NCBI GenBank assembly: GCA_034401795.1
Contig: CM067367.1
Location: forward strand, 36,486,668-36,550,667
Direction: 5' to 3'
DNA from: Chaetoderma sp. LZ-2023a
Taxonomy: Eukaryota > Mollusca > Caudofoveata > Chaetodermatida > Chaetodermatidae
Length of the DNA stretch: 64,000 nucleotides
The notes beneath the pieces are model-generated. The model did no database searches. It saw nothing but the letters and a program-made list of their open reading frames with translations, and had not been told where the DNA came from. The position numbers and the translations under genes were made by a program. Below are positions 36,111 to 46,800 of the stretch, piece after piece. Numbering within the stretch: the stretch's first letter is position 1; the number at the start of each line of letters is the position of its first letter.

Positions 36111-36639
36111 GTTAATGTAGGCTATATAAATAGATTTGTAACACGCATACACAGTGGACTGGATCATAGCTATAAATGTGTCCCTCCATTAGTGACTATG
36201 GTGCATCGGACTGTTCAAAAGTTAGTAATATAATAAAACATTACGGAATTATCTAACAAATTCACTCCATACGACACTATGCTCTAATTGCATTCAATCT
36301 ATGCTTTGATGCGATCCATCATCCAATTTTCAAACAGTGAACCATGGCAAAAAGAATGTCAGTCAGATAAATAGCCAACAGTTGTGTGCGTTCACGCATG
36401 AGGCAAAATGAATCAAGGGTAAATGAAGCAGAAATCAATACGTTCATGCGACACAGAGTAGATAATTAGCGCGTTCTGCTGTGTTCTTAGTAAAAGCGTA
36501 ACGTACGAAATCAATATGTACACGTCTGCGGTTGCCGTTTGAGGGTTTCAGAGACGACCTACAGTAGACTGATGACGACATCATTCAGGAAGCATTAGCA
36601 CTTGCTGTCAACGCAGTATCACTACCACCACTACCATCA
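36111..36639. other. No gene seen
   Basis: No coding or repeat signal recognised. Confidence 0.5.
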
Positions 36640-36647
36640 ACGACGAC

Positions 36648-36694
<47 letters not shown>
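36640..36694. repeat. ACG trinucleotide microsatellite
   Basis: About 18 ACG/CGA units with one ACA interruption. Confidence 0.95.
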
Positions 36695-36695
<1 letters not shown>

Positions 36696-36964
36696 CCAAT
36701 AGTGGATAATATTTCCATTAAAAGGAGTAACGTTTCTTTGAATCATAGTCGCTTAATGGAGATCACATATGGGAATTAGATTTCAATAAAAAAAACTCCA
36801 ACAATAAGTTTTTCTCATATTTTATGATTTGAAAAGAATTTGATAAATTTTCACAAACTCTATCACTGTTAATATTTCGGTTAAAGTCGTGAATTTTGAA
36901 GCCCGATAAAATTCACAGATTACACCAGCTGTGTTTTAATAATAGACGAAAATGGCGTGTAATA

Positions 36965-37375
36965 CAGTTACGAATTCACATTTCCAGAGTATCCATCGAT
37001 GAGTTGACGTCATATGACGTCATACACAGTTAAGCCGCTTGTAGGATGACGTCATAATCATTACGTCACAAATGATTCTATTAGGCACGTCATTAACTCT
37101 TAATAGTCCGACACGTTTTACGAATTGTATGTCTCTACTACTCAATAAACAAGCTGTTGAATATTTTGAAACGAATTTGACAGGGCGCTGTTGCTGGCAT
37201 AGGCAGCAGCAGCGGCCAGTCAGATTAGGTTCAAAATATTCAATAGCTTATCTGTATAGTTTTCTGGAAATGTAGTCATGGAGTTCAGAGATGGATTGAT
37301 CCCAACACGAGCGAGGTGTGGTTGGAGCTTAGCTAGAGATGGGCGGGGCATAGCTAAAATGGAAAGGTCCATTGG
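36965..37375 (+). mobile_element. Hairpin MITE, type 1
   Basis: Full layout: ATTCACATTTCCAG terminus, TTGACGTCATATGACGTCAT, GATGACGTCATAATCATTAC, hairpin with GCTGTTGCTGGCATAGGCAG at its centre, GGGCGGGGCATAGCTAAAAT and terminus GGAAAGGTCCATT. Confidence 0.88.
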
Positions 37376-37975
37376 ACATTAGCTCAGATTGAAGGTCTAG
37401 TCTATCAAATACGCTATTATCTGTCTTGCATATTATTAATGTGACGGTGTATGAATGATCTGTTGTGAGCTATCAATAATTAACACCAAATATTGTTCAC
37501 GGGATGACATCATACCACAACAATCAGTTACGCCATTATTCGAATGGGAAATGGAAGAAATTTACTTCCGTGAAAAAATTACATAGTTCTAGGTATATGT
37601 CAGAGTTTATAATCTGCTTCTACTTGCGTGCTCAGCCGACTTTCCAACTTTAACAAAATTTACTATTTGGCGTATTTAGTCTGATGGCTTGGGCCGTGAG
37701 ATACTTTGCGATATCTATTTAACGATCGGGTGTTTTTTACATCTTTCTACAGTTGTTAGTGGTTGGATGAAAGTTTGGCTAGGTTGCCTCACTGACCACC
37801 CGCTTTGCCTTTTCAAAATCCAAGATGGCCACCAAGATGGCGTCCGCACAAATCCTAAATTTTATCATAAGCTCTGTTATACAGTAAGGACAGAAGAATG
37901 ATGATGTTGGCGTCTATATATGATTTAGTGGCCGAGGAATTTGATTCTGAAGTTATTTAGTGGCCATCTTTATGA
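37376..37975. other. No gene seen
   Basis: A 70-codon frame at 37689-37901 has no motif; not called. Confidence 0.5.
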
Positions 37976-38384
37976 TGCAATTCACCTTTCCAGACTATCC
38001 ATCCATCATCTGACGTCATAATCAACTCAGCGCGTGTATGATGATGTCACAGTCATTACGTCACAAAGGGTTCCATATAGAGCGTCATCAAATCTCAAAT
38101 GGTCCGACACATTATATGAATTGCATGTCTTTGTAATTTTTTGCTATTTAATAAACAAGCTGTTGAATATTTTGAAACTAATTTGACTGGGTACTGTTGC
38201 TGCCTTAGTCAGCAACAGCACCCAGTTAAATTATTTTCAAAATATTCAACAGCCTAGCTGTGTTTTTTTGGAAATTGATCGTCAGGGTGTCAGAGATTGA
38301 TCGACCCCAACACGAGCGAGGTGTGGGTGGAGCTTAGCTAGAGATGGGTGGGGCATAGCTAAAACCGGAAAGGTCCATTCATCG
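37976..38384 (+). mobile_element. Hairpin MITE, type 1
   Basis: Terminus AATTCACCTTTCCAG, ATCTGACGTCATAATCAACT, hairpin at about 38160-38252 with arms of roughly 45 bp, GAGATGGGTGGGGCATAGCT and terminus GGAAAGGTCCATT. Confidence 0.9.
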
Positions 38385-38440
38385 ATAGCCGTCAAAATTA
38401 CCATAAAACGTCAAAGTCATGGTAAAAACCCGTATAATCA

Positions 38441-38777
38441 ATGGCCCTATCCAGGTTTATCGACCGATCATCTGGCGTCATGTGACGTCATAATTAACTA
38501 AGCGACGTGTATGCTAACGTCATAATCATGACGTCATGAATGATTCGATTAAGCCAGTCCTTAACGCTTATTAGTCCGACACGTATTTTTGCTATTTAAT
38601 AAACATGCTGTTGAATATTTTGAAACTAATTTGACTATGGCAGCAACAGCACCCATTCAAATTAGTTTCCTGGAAATTGATAATCAGGGAGTTCAGAGAT
38701 CGATCGATCCCAACACGAGCGATGTGTGGGTGGAGCTTATATAAACATTGGCGTGGCATAGATGCTGATATGGTTCA
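38441..38777 (+). mobile_element. Hairpin MITE, type 1, hairpin shortened
   Basis: CTGGCGTCATGTGACGTCAT and TCATGACGTCATGAATGATT mark the left end. The arms are unequal and part of the right arm is lost before TTTCCTGGAAATTGATAATC. It lies about 55 bp from the previous copy. Confidence 0.85.
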
Positions 38778-39269
38778 TGTGGAGCTCATCAGTCTGAAGC
38801 GGGCAGCAGCGAGCAGCGGACCATGGAAGATGGAGCCATAACAGCAACATCTCCTTATCCTAATAACTGTTTCAAAGTGGGAAGATGTGTAACATTGGCA
38901 TCCGTTCACATATGTCACGATCTCAGTAAAATCCACATAATCGATGTTATCTAAATGACATTGATTTTTGTTGACTGAAAGCAAGCATTTCACTTCATTA
39001 TCGCTCGGAAGCGTTCTTTCTTGCGCTCATCGTTTTCATCCGGTCCTTTCCCTGTTATAGCAATAGCCATTAGTTCGTTTGATACGTGCCATCGTGCAGT
39101 ATGGAAACCATCTTTCCATGAATGTGTATCTTCGGTTTTGGTCGTTCAGCTAATTTACTCCCAGGCAAACAACTCAGGAATAGAGAAGAGTTTGTTAGAT
39201 TGCGTTATCCTTTGCACAGTGTTACAAGTAATGATGCACGCGGGTCCCGTTGTCATGGTTATCTTCAAT
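38778..39269. other. No supported gene
   Basis: Short frames on both strands (38775-38993 minus, 39021-39272 plus) lack motifs and are not called. Confidence 0.45.
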
Positions 39270-39620
39270 TAAGGGAACCATTTCTAGCTAAGCAACGGCC
39301 GTTTCTGGCTAAGCTCGGCCTATTTTGTATGCATGTTTGTTTGGATTTTGACGCTTTGAAACCTGAATTCCCAGGTTCCCCAATTCAACGTGATATGCCG
39401 GTAAGCTGCTGATTATTTTGAAACTAATTTGAATTGACAGCTGTCTCTGCCTATGGTAGCAACATCCCCCAGTTAAATTATTTTTAAAATATTTAACAGA
39501 CCGTTTTTAAAATTGTAAATTCACCAAAACACTGTTACTGACGGACTTTGCCACTTTCGTGGCGGATGTTGTTTGTGACGTCAGATACTTTAGTGACAAA
39601 CCGTCTCCCTCCATTGATGG
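39270..39620 (-). mobile_element. Hairpin MITE, type 2
   Basis: TTTCTGGCTAAGCTCGGCC marks the end block, ATATGCCGGTAAGCTGCTG the junction, TTTTGAAACTAATTTGAATT and CCAGTTAAATTATTTTTAAA the arms, and GTGACGTCAGATACTTTAGT the far end. Confidence 0.78.
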
Positions 39621-40349
39621 ATAACACATGAATGCACGATACGCCACACGCTAATTAATACTTGTGGAACATTACAGCTCTTACGCTCAACAGTGATATC
39701 AATAATTCAGCCAGTCTAAGTTCTATCCAGTACCAGATATCTATCGAACAGATGAACCGATGTGGATATTGTACTGGTAAGTTGGGTATGAACAGTGCCG
39801 AATGAACTGATTTATTATGCTATTACGGCTAATCAGCACAGTACAGCTTACAGTTAAGAAAAGAATAAAACAAGCAATATGAGCTTACAGACGTTAATCG
39901 TATAGTATTCATAAACCCTATACGATCATATACCAGATGCTATCCTTTCTTTAAGTTGTGAAAAATAACAAAGCAATTATGTGCAATCAGCCTGCTTAGA
40001 AGCCATAGCTGCCAAACCCGGCAAGAATGCCGAATCAAACCACAAGGACTCCTGCCCAGTCCGACTACCCGCATCACACCATGCATACGCGCACATGCAT
40101 ATACAATAATGACTGTACATGTAATGTATGTGCACACACGGTATGATGTGAATTGCCGGAACAGACATGAGACCACATGAATCAAACCATGTCATAGGAC
40201 GCAAACAGCTTCCCTGCATGGATACTCCGGAATTGAATCACGAATTAAGTCACGAATTCGAATACAAAAAAATAAAATATAACAGTAACTTTGTATGTAT
40301 GATTACTGTATTGTGCGGCTTTAGTAGAAGAAACATCCTTCAGCTGCAA
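39621..40349. other. No gene seen; 3' flank of LINE fragment
   Basis: Short frames at 39940-40219 (minus) have no motif. The part next to 40350 may include untranslated LINE sequence. Confidence 0.4.
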
Positions 40350-41217
40350 TCAACCCTTCTTCGCGTTTGCCCACTGTGTCTTGTCCTCAGCCGAAATCCT
40401 TAGCTTCCTCAGGTCTATTCTTGACTTGAGTGTACCGACTCCTGCTTTATTGAGGTCACCTCGTAGCACGCTTAGCAGATTTGTGCAATGACGTCCTCTC
40501 ATAACTTTGTATTCGCTGGCTCACAGTAGGGCGAATCCCAATGATCTCTGTGCAGGTGTGTATTCTGACATCCAAGGCACATGGTCAAACATGGCGCATT
40601 TGTGCTTTGCGACTTTTACAGACAACGGCGACGTATTACACATCTTGTATAGTGCATCATTGGAAATTATTCTGGCTGGCCATCGGTGTCCAGTGATGGT
40701 GCGTAGGTGTTTGCGGTGCCAGGCATCGAGTTTGTCTAGAGCTGCCTTTGGAGCTGCCAAGCTGCTACAGTTATACAGCATCAAGGATACGCAGGTTACA
40801 TTGTATAAACGTAGCCTTTTAATCAAGGGCATCTTTGATCTACGAATCCATAGCTTCCAGAAGGACTGGAAAGCTATGTTCCCCATGACGCAACGTGCAG
40901 AAATGTCAGCAGTACTGAAAGCCGTGAGCCCAGGATTTTACTTTTCCTCCATGGTTCGCCGCCACGGAGCGCATCGGCATTTTCTTTAACTTCATGCTTT
41001 GTAGATAGGTGTATGGGGTGAAATCTGTTTTAGATTCATTCATAGAGGGATTCTCAATTTTTTGTTTGCTTGCAGCTATTGGGAAAAGTTCGTTAACGGG
41101 TTTCTTTTCCTCGTCTATGAAGTCCACATCATCGGTATATTCCATCTCTAGTGGAATACCCAGTACACTAGGGGGTGGGGAGATTGGTCTTGTGGAACTT
41201 TCCCCGACGGATTTCAA
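40350..41217 (-). pseudogene. LINE fragment 1: RT catalytic region to ORF end
   Basis: Read on the minus strand from 41217: the RT active-site line MEYTDDVDFIDEEKKPVNEL (an F/YxDD box), then NIAFQSFWKLW, LIKRLRLYNVTCVSLMLYNC, LDKLDAWHRKHLRTITGHRWP and CAMFDHVPWMSEYTPAQRSL. The ORF end is near 40350. This is the C-terminal half of a non-LTR retrotransposon polymerase. Segments lie in more than one frame, so the copy is dead. The family also supplies the fragments at 41295, 43609 and 45420. The clade is not assigned. Confidence 0.85.
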
Positions 41218-41294
41218 TGCAGCAGTAACTATACAGTAACTATAGCTCTATATATATGTACATTCTCATTTAAGATGCTTGTTTAGAAGATACC

Positions 41295-41466
41295 CTAGGC
41301 GTTGCAATAGTTCTGAATTTCTGAATATATATCAAACCTACATCGTAAAGTTATTTTGACCCTATGCGTTAGCTTTGCTTGATGGTGGTAGTGGTGGTGG
41401 TGGTGGTGGTGGTGGTGGTGGTGGTGGTGGTGGTGGTGGTGGTGGTGGTGGTGGTGGTGGTGGTGG

Positions 41467-41531
<65 letters not shown>

Positions 41532-42130
41532 GACTCTGTTCTGCAGCTGAACAACTGAAAATCTCTTCTGGAGAAAATGCCTTCTCCACCGTCTCCTGCC
41601 CACTGCGAGCGTCCTACGCTCTTTTAGGTTCTTTCTCGTCTTTAGTGGTCTTAGATTACGTCCTTTGTCTGATCGCAAAACACTTAACAAGTTGATATGG
41701 TGTCGAAGAACATGTCCAAACATAGACCGTCGCTGTTACGCTAACCTCACATGTAGTGGTTCTGTGTTGCACAGTTTGTAGGGTGATGCATTTGATAATA
41801 GATTGTGTGGCCAGCCATGATTTGTAGGGGGTTCTGGTGGGGGTGGGTGAGTGGGTGGGGTGGGTGGTTGGGAGAGGTCTGGGGGAGGAGAGGAGCTACA
41901 GGTATCATTCAATTCTGTGGTGCCGGTACGTGACTATATGGCTTCATGCATTCAAGAGATTTACAGCCTTGAGCTATTCTGCAGCTACTGGTGGGTAGTG
42001 TATCAAGATGACCTTTTTCCCTCGTTGATAAAGTCAGCATCATCTGCGTGCTCAGCATCTAGCGGCATGCCTGCAATTGAGATCAGATGGTTTGAACTTG
42101 TAGAATGTTCTCCAACACTACAACGATGTA
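41295..42130 (-). pseudogene. LINE fragment 2: RT catalytic region and C-terminus
   Basis: On the minus strand, near 42000-42100, GMPLDAEHADDADFINEGKK is the counterpart of the RT box in fragment 1. At 41620-41800 the tail reads WPHNLLSNASPYKLCNT, SMFGHVLRHHINLLSVLRSD and KGRNLRPLKTRKNL. The middle is shortened and frames are broken. The element end runs into a GGT/GAT array. Confidence 0.8.
41386..41530. repeat. GGT then GAT trinucleotide arrays
   Basis: About 27 GGT units (41386-41467) followed by about 20 GAT units (41468-41530). They lie just past the LINE C-terminal frame, on its 3' side, so they may have grown from a LINE tail. The His, Ser/Pro and Ile/Thr runs in frames here are artefacts. 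Confidence 0.95.
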
Positions 42131-43186
42131 GCAAGTGAAATGCACTGGTGATAAACCATCACGTTGTGGTCGTTTTATTGATGCTTAAAACTGTGCAGAA
42201 AGCGTTGATTTAACATGCACATTTAGTTTTGTGGGTTGCCAATAAGAGTCTCACCGGGCGTGGTTCGTCACCATCGCAGCCAGCTTGATGGGAGATATTG
42301 AATGTTATGTGGTCTCTTGATGGAATCATATCGTAAAATCTGAATTACTCAAAGTGCACATTTTTGGTATAAAAGATTGCTCTGCATTCTGATTTTGAAT
42401 TCAGCACGAGAAGGGCTAGAGGGTCAAGCCGCGGTCAACAGCCATTACGTCTGTTGCCTTTGTTAGAGTACAACAAATGTCGGCCAACATAATAGATGGA
42501 CAAATTACTGATGATAGAGAATATTGATGTTATCAGTGGAACGAACACTGCACAAATTAGTCTTGAATCATTATGGCCGTTAATGGTCATAATGGTGCTC
42601 GAGTGCACGGATCGGTCGACAAGATAGCGTCAGTGATTTCTACCACAGATTTATGAAAGAATGGCTGATGCGAGGATTGATGAGAGTGCTCTATATTTGC
42701 ATGTATTGTGCAAACGCAGTTCACTTTTCGGTCCACTTTTTGGTTCACTTTTCGGTCCACTTCTTGGTTCACTTTTTGACTCTTTTGAGCTTGTTTGGTG
42801 GTTGGCGCAGAAGATAGTATCAACATGAATGTTAGATATTAGTTAGAAGATTTAGTTCGATTACAGTTATGATTGATAGAGAATAAATTCACAGTATGAT
42901 ACAAGTCTGAAGTTGCTGTTTGTCGATACAAGTATTATAGCTAGAGTGATGCAACAAGATCAGAGAGAAACACTTTGGCACGAATCCAAGATTCTTCGAG
43001 AAGTCAGATGGCCTAGAGACGGATATACATATTTGATCACAGAATCAAAGGCGAGCCGCGTCCCCAATATGAATTGAGATAACTTTGAAAACCAGTGAGC
43101 TGCTGGTCCAGAATTTATCATATGTACGTAACATGCCAATTCCCATTCACATTCGTTGTACCCAGACGATGTTAGCGCGGCTATGG
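42131..43186. other. No gene; small 24 bp repeat
   Basis: Two and a half copies of a 24 bp unit (CGGTCCACTTTTTGGTTCAC) at about 42722-42775 create a repetitive minus-strand frame (VNQEVDRKVNQKVDRKV) that I do not call. Otherwise nothing recognised. Confidence 0.55.
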
Positions 43187-43598
43187 ACCATTCGACCTTA
43201 TCCATCCAGCAAATGACGTCATAATCAACGACGTGGCGTGTATAATGACATCATAATGAATGGCGTCATTATGACGTCATTCATGATGTAGATAAGTACG
43301 TCACGAACCCATATTTGAAGACAGACTATGCGATGTTGTACGAATCGTATGTCTTTACTATTAAATAAATAGTATGTTGAATATTTTGAAACTAATTTGA
43401 CTGAGCGATGTTTCTGCAATCGGCAGCAACAGCACCCAGTCAAATTAGTTACAAAATATTCAACAGCTTCCCTGTATAGTTTTCAGGAAATTAATAGCTA
43501 GGGAATTTGGGGATCGATCAATCCCAACACGGCGAGGTGAGGGTGGATCTTAACTAGCGATGGGCGGGGCATAGCTAAAACTGGAAAGGTCCATTTCC
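43187..43598 (+). mobile_element. Hairpin MITE, type 1
   Basis: AAATGACGTCATAATCAACG and GGCGTCATTATGACGTCATT at the left, hairpin near 43376-43466, GATGGGCGGGGCATAGCTAA and terminus GGAAAGGTCCATT at the right. It abuts LINE fragment 3. Confidence 0.88.
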
Positions 43599-43608
43599 GG
43601 TAAATGCG

Positions 43609-44130
43609 TCAATCGTATCTCTGATACGAGATAATGTCACATTTGATATCATTTTTTGGAAGCTGTTCAACAGCGCTATTGGTCTCAGACTTGAAAGAGG
43701 CCCGGTGGCTTCTTAGGTTGTGGGAGTACGATGACGCGCTGACTATACCTTCTCCCACAGTATCGATAGGAAGATGTTGGTCAAATACAGAGTTGGCATG
43801 TGGGATTTGTGACGAGATAGTATTATTTGCATATTTAAGGAGTTCGTTTTTAATTTCGTCAGGTCCGCATGCACGGCCATTCGTTAGAGGTGTTAAAACT
43901 TCTGCTTCTGTTATTTGATTTTGCATGCGCCTGGCTGGCCATAGAACGTGAGTAGAGCTTCGTTTTCTGTGCCAGTGAACTGATCTTTGAACCATTCCGT
44001 GATTGTTTCAGCCTTTCCCTGGGCAGAGCCGATGAAGTGACCATTAGAGTTGTGTACAGCAAGTGGCTGTTGCTGTCTGCTGATCGTTAACGCTTTGTTT
44101 GCTCTGAACGCCTTTCTCGTTTACCAGGAC
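43609..44130 (-). pseudogene. LINE fragment 3: linker and RT start
   Basis: On the minus strand from about 44080: SNGHFIGSAQGKAETITEWF and KDQFTG, the linker upstream of RT, then ITEAEVLTPLTNGRACGPDE, IKNELLKYANNTISSQIPHA and LPIDTVGEGI, the first RT block (xNGxAxGPDxI). The frame shifts between linker and RT. Same family and region as fragment 4. Confidence 0.8.
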
Positions 44131-44959
44131 AACTGCTCTTATGATAGCGAGTTTTGCAATCGTTTAATGATTTGGCGCAGGATCCTATTGCCACTCTATC
44201 TTAATTCAGTTTGGTATTCATTTCCCTTGCTTTGATAAACGCTTTGTCGCAACGTTGTTTGCTCATTCATACCATCCAAACTGTTGACGCTTTGCTGAAG
44301 ATCTTATGCCCGTAATCTCATTACAGTTTTTTATAACCCGCTGATATTACCCGATACTACCTCTACAGCCGGACGTCAGTAAAGACAAGGGTTCTGCCCT
44401 ATAGCTGCTAGTTAGGCAGCTTTGTCCGAAATGTCAAAAGTCTGACAGACTGACAGGACGACACACACTGCAGGAATCAAAATAAACAAGGCGACTAAGG
44501 AAATTGCCTTAGTTGGCTATGTCTCTTGCCTTAGTGCCCCTCGATTGTGCCCGCTATTTAAGACAACAACTGCCTTAGGTGTTTGCCGCGATTGCCTTTT
44601 TGTCGGTCATACACACTGCTAAATAAAATGTCCAAAACTAGATGTATTATGGTTATCCCTCTGTTGAAAGCAACACTGAACATCCTCTGACTGTAATGTT
44701 TGGATTGTAGAAGGAGAATAAAGGGTTTCTTATCATGATTACTTGAGAAAGTCCAAATGTAGCCTTGATGCCCTTCCTCACGAGGTATTGTCTGCCTTGC
44801 TGTCCTAGGACCGGCTTTAGTGCCCCTAAAATTATGAAAGTCGTTAAGGCATCATTGTCTTGCCAATTTTACTGATATCTACAGGCTCAGTGACAGACAG
44901 ACTGACATGCAGACAGACAAATCGACTAGTTGAAGGCCGCAACTAATACCTAATAAAAC
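44131..44959. other. No gene seen
   Basis: GCCTTAG-containing phrases recur near 44500-44590 and GCTTTAGTGCCCCT near 44815. No coding sequence recognised. Confidence 0.45.
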
Positions 44960-45345
44960 CAATAGAGAGATCTGATTTGTCACTCAAGTATATTACATCA
45001 TTATCAAATACGTTACATGTTAGCTGACGTCACAAGCACAATGACGTAGCTCTGTCACGAACACCAAAAGGTCCGTCACAAAATCCAGTTAATTGTATAT
45101 CTTTGCTGAATTTACAATTTAATAAGAATATTTCGAGACTAATTTGACTGGCAGCTGATGCTATCCTTGACCACCACATCACGAAATCAAATTAGTTTCA
45201 AAATATACAACAGCTTACCTGTATAGTTACCTTGAACATTAAATTCTGAGAAATCAGGTTTCAATGTTTGAAATCGATTTCAACACGCGTAAAAAGTGGC
45301 CTGAGTTTAGCTAGAAATGGGCGGGGCATAGCTAGAAACAGGACG
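44960..45345 (+). mobile_element. Hairpin MITE, type 2
   Basis: Left end GATCTGATTTGTCACTCAAG and TTAGCTGACGTCACAAGCAC, hairpin arms TTCGAGACTAATTTGACTGG and CAAATTAGTTTCAAAATATA, then CAACAGCTTACCTGTATAGT and right block GAAATGGGCGGGGCATAGCT. Confidence 0.85.
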
Positions 45346-45419
45346 CTCTATTCATTTATAGCCTTTATATCACAATCAAACGCTGTAAACTCTGGTCTAA
45401 AAGACCAATTTAGATTATC

Positions 45420-46085
45420 TCTCATGATTCGGTTAAGTCATCGATCTTGTCTCGGATGAGAAACATTGGATAGGATTTTCCGTATGCTGTTGAGGAGCAC
45501 AGTAGATTGATTGTGGACTAGGTGGCTTCTTGGGCTTGGGTAACACGATAAGGGTGCCTTGGCCTATAGCATCGATGGGATGGTGGTTAATAAAAGCTGA
45601 ATTGATTAGGTGCGTGATCGTTTTTGATATAATGTTACTTGCATATTTGAATAGTTCATTGCTCATGCCATCAGGTCTAGATACACATCCATTTTTTCAG
45701 CGCGTTGACTGCCTTCTGAACCTTTACTGTTTTAATTGATGTTAGTAATAACCCGGGCTCTCCTGCAAACGGGTGCAATGTCTTATAATCGTGGTCAGTG
45801 AACTGTTCCTTGACCCATTCCCGATTATCCTCGGCTGTACCATGGTCGGTCTCGATAAAGTGTCCTTCAGAGTCATGTACAGTGAGTGGTGGTGTGATGT
45901 CAGTAACTCTCAGGGCTCGGGCTGCCGAAAAATTGTGTGGCAGTCATCCGTGGTAGTGATTTCATCTGCCAGGGTGTCTGCTTGATGAATGGCAAGATCC
46001 TTTAAGCTTTCCCTGAGGTGGTGCAGAATGGTATTGCGTTCTCTGCGTAGCTTGGTGCGTTCTTCACGTTGGACACTTAGACAGG
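45420..46085 (-). pseudogene. LINE fragment 4: linker and RT start
   Basis: On the minus strand from about 46080: RTKLRRERNTILHHLRESLK, then LRVTDITPPLTVHDSEGHF, DNREWVKEQFTDHDYKTLHP, and after frame breaks SRPDGMSNELFKYASNIISK and HPIDAIGQGTLIVLPKPKKP. The last is the RT block ending in LPKPxK. Same region as fragment 3, so at least two insertions of this LINE are present. Confidence 0.82.
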
Positions 46086-46559
46086 ATTAGTGTACATCGT
46101 TGTACTATATGTTGCAGTTGAGTAGAGACAGTTCGCGTGCCATGGAATCAGTAGCAGCACGGATTATAATGATATGATTCATAGTGATAAATCATATGCC
46201 GCTGCAGCATCACTAATTAACTAACATCTGCGGGTGAGTTTAGACCAGGGCCCTCATAATTATTCGGGTAGATATTGACGTGGGTTGATTAGAGTGACTA
46301 TTAGAGTACGAACACTGTGGGTTTTACTATACTCTAGTAACCTGAAAGTGACGACCTAATCTCGACCACAGAGTGATCTCATAGACTAAAAAAATCATAT
46401 TTAATTTTCTGCTGGACCTTTCTTTTCTAAAAACCTTAAATGATGTCTATTACGTAATCATGCCGGCACGCTTGATGTTATTAGTTAAAACCTACTCCAC
46501 AACTTTCTTTGATTCCTTGATTAAGCTTAAATTGATTTATAGACAACATCTGGCAGTGA
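46086..46559. other. No gene seen
   Basis: Nothing recognised on either strand. Confidence 0.5.

Positions 46560-46800
<241 letters not shown>

Noticed and set aside
41362-41723. Polyhistidine, polyproline and Ile/Thr-run frames
   Set aside because: They come from the GGT/GAT array; only the part outside it is LINE-related.
42587-42826. Minus-strand frame with VNQEVDRKV repeats
   Set aside because: Created by two and a half copies of a 24 bp tandem repeat.
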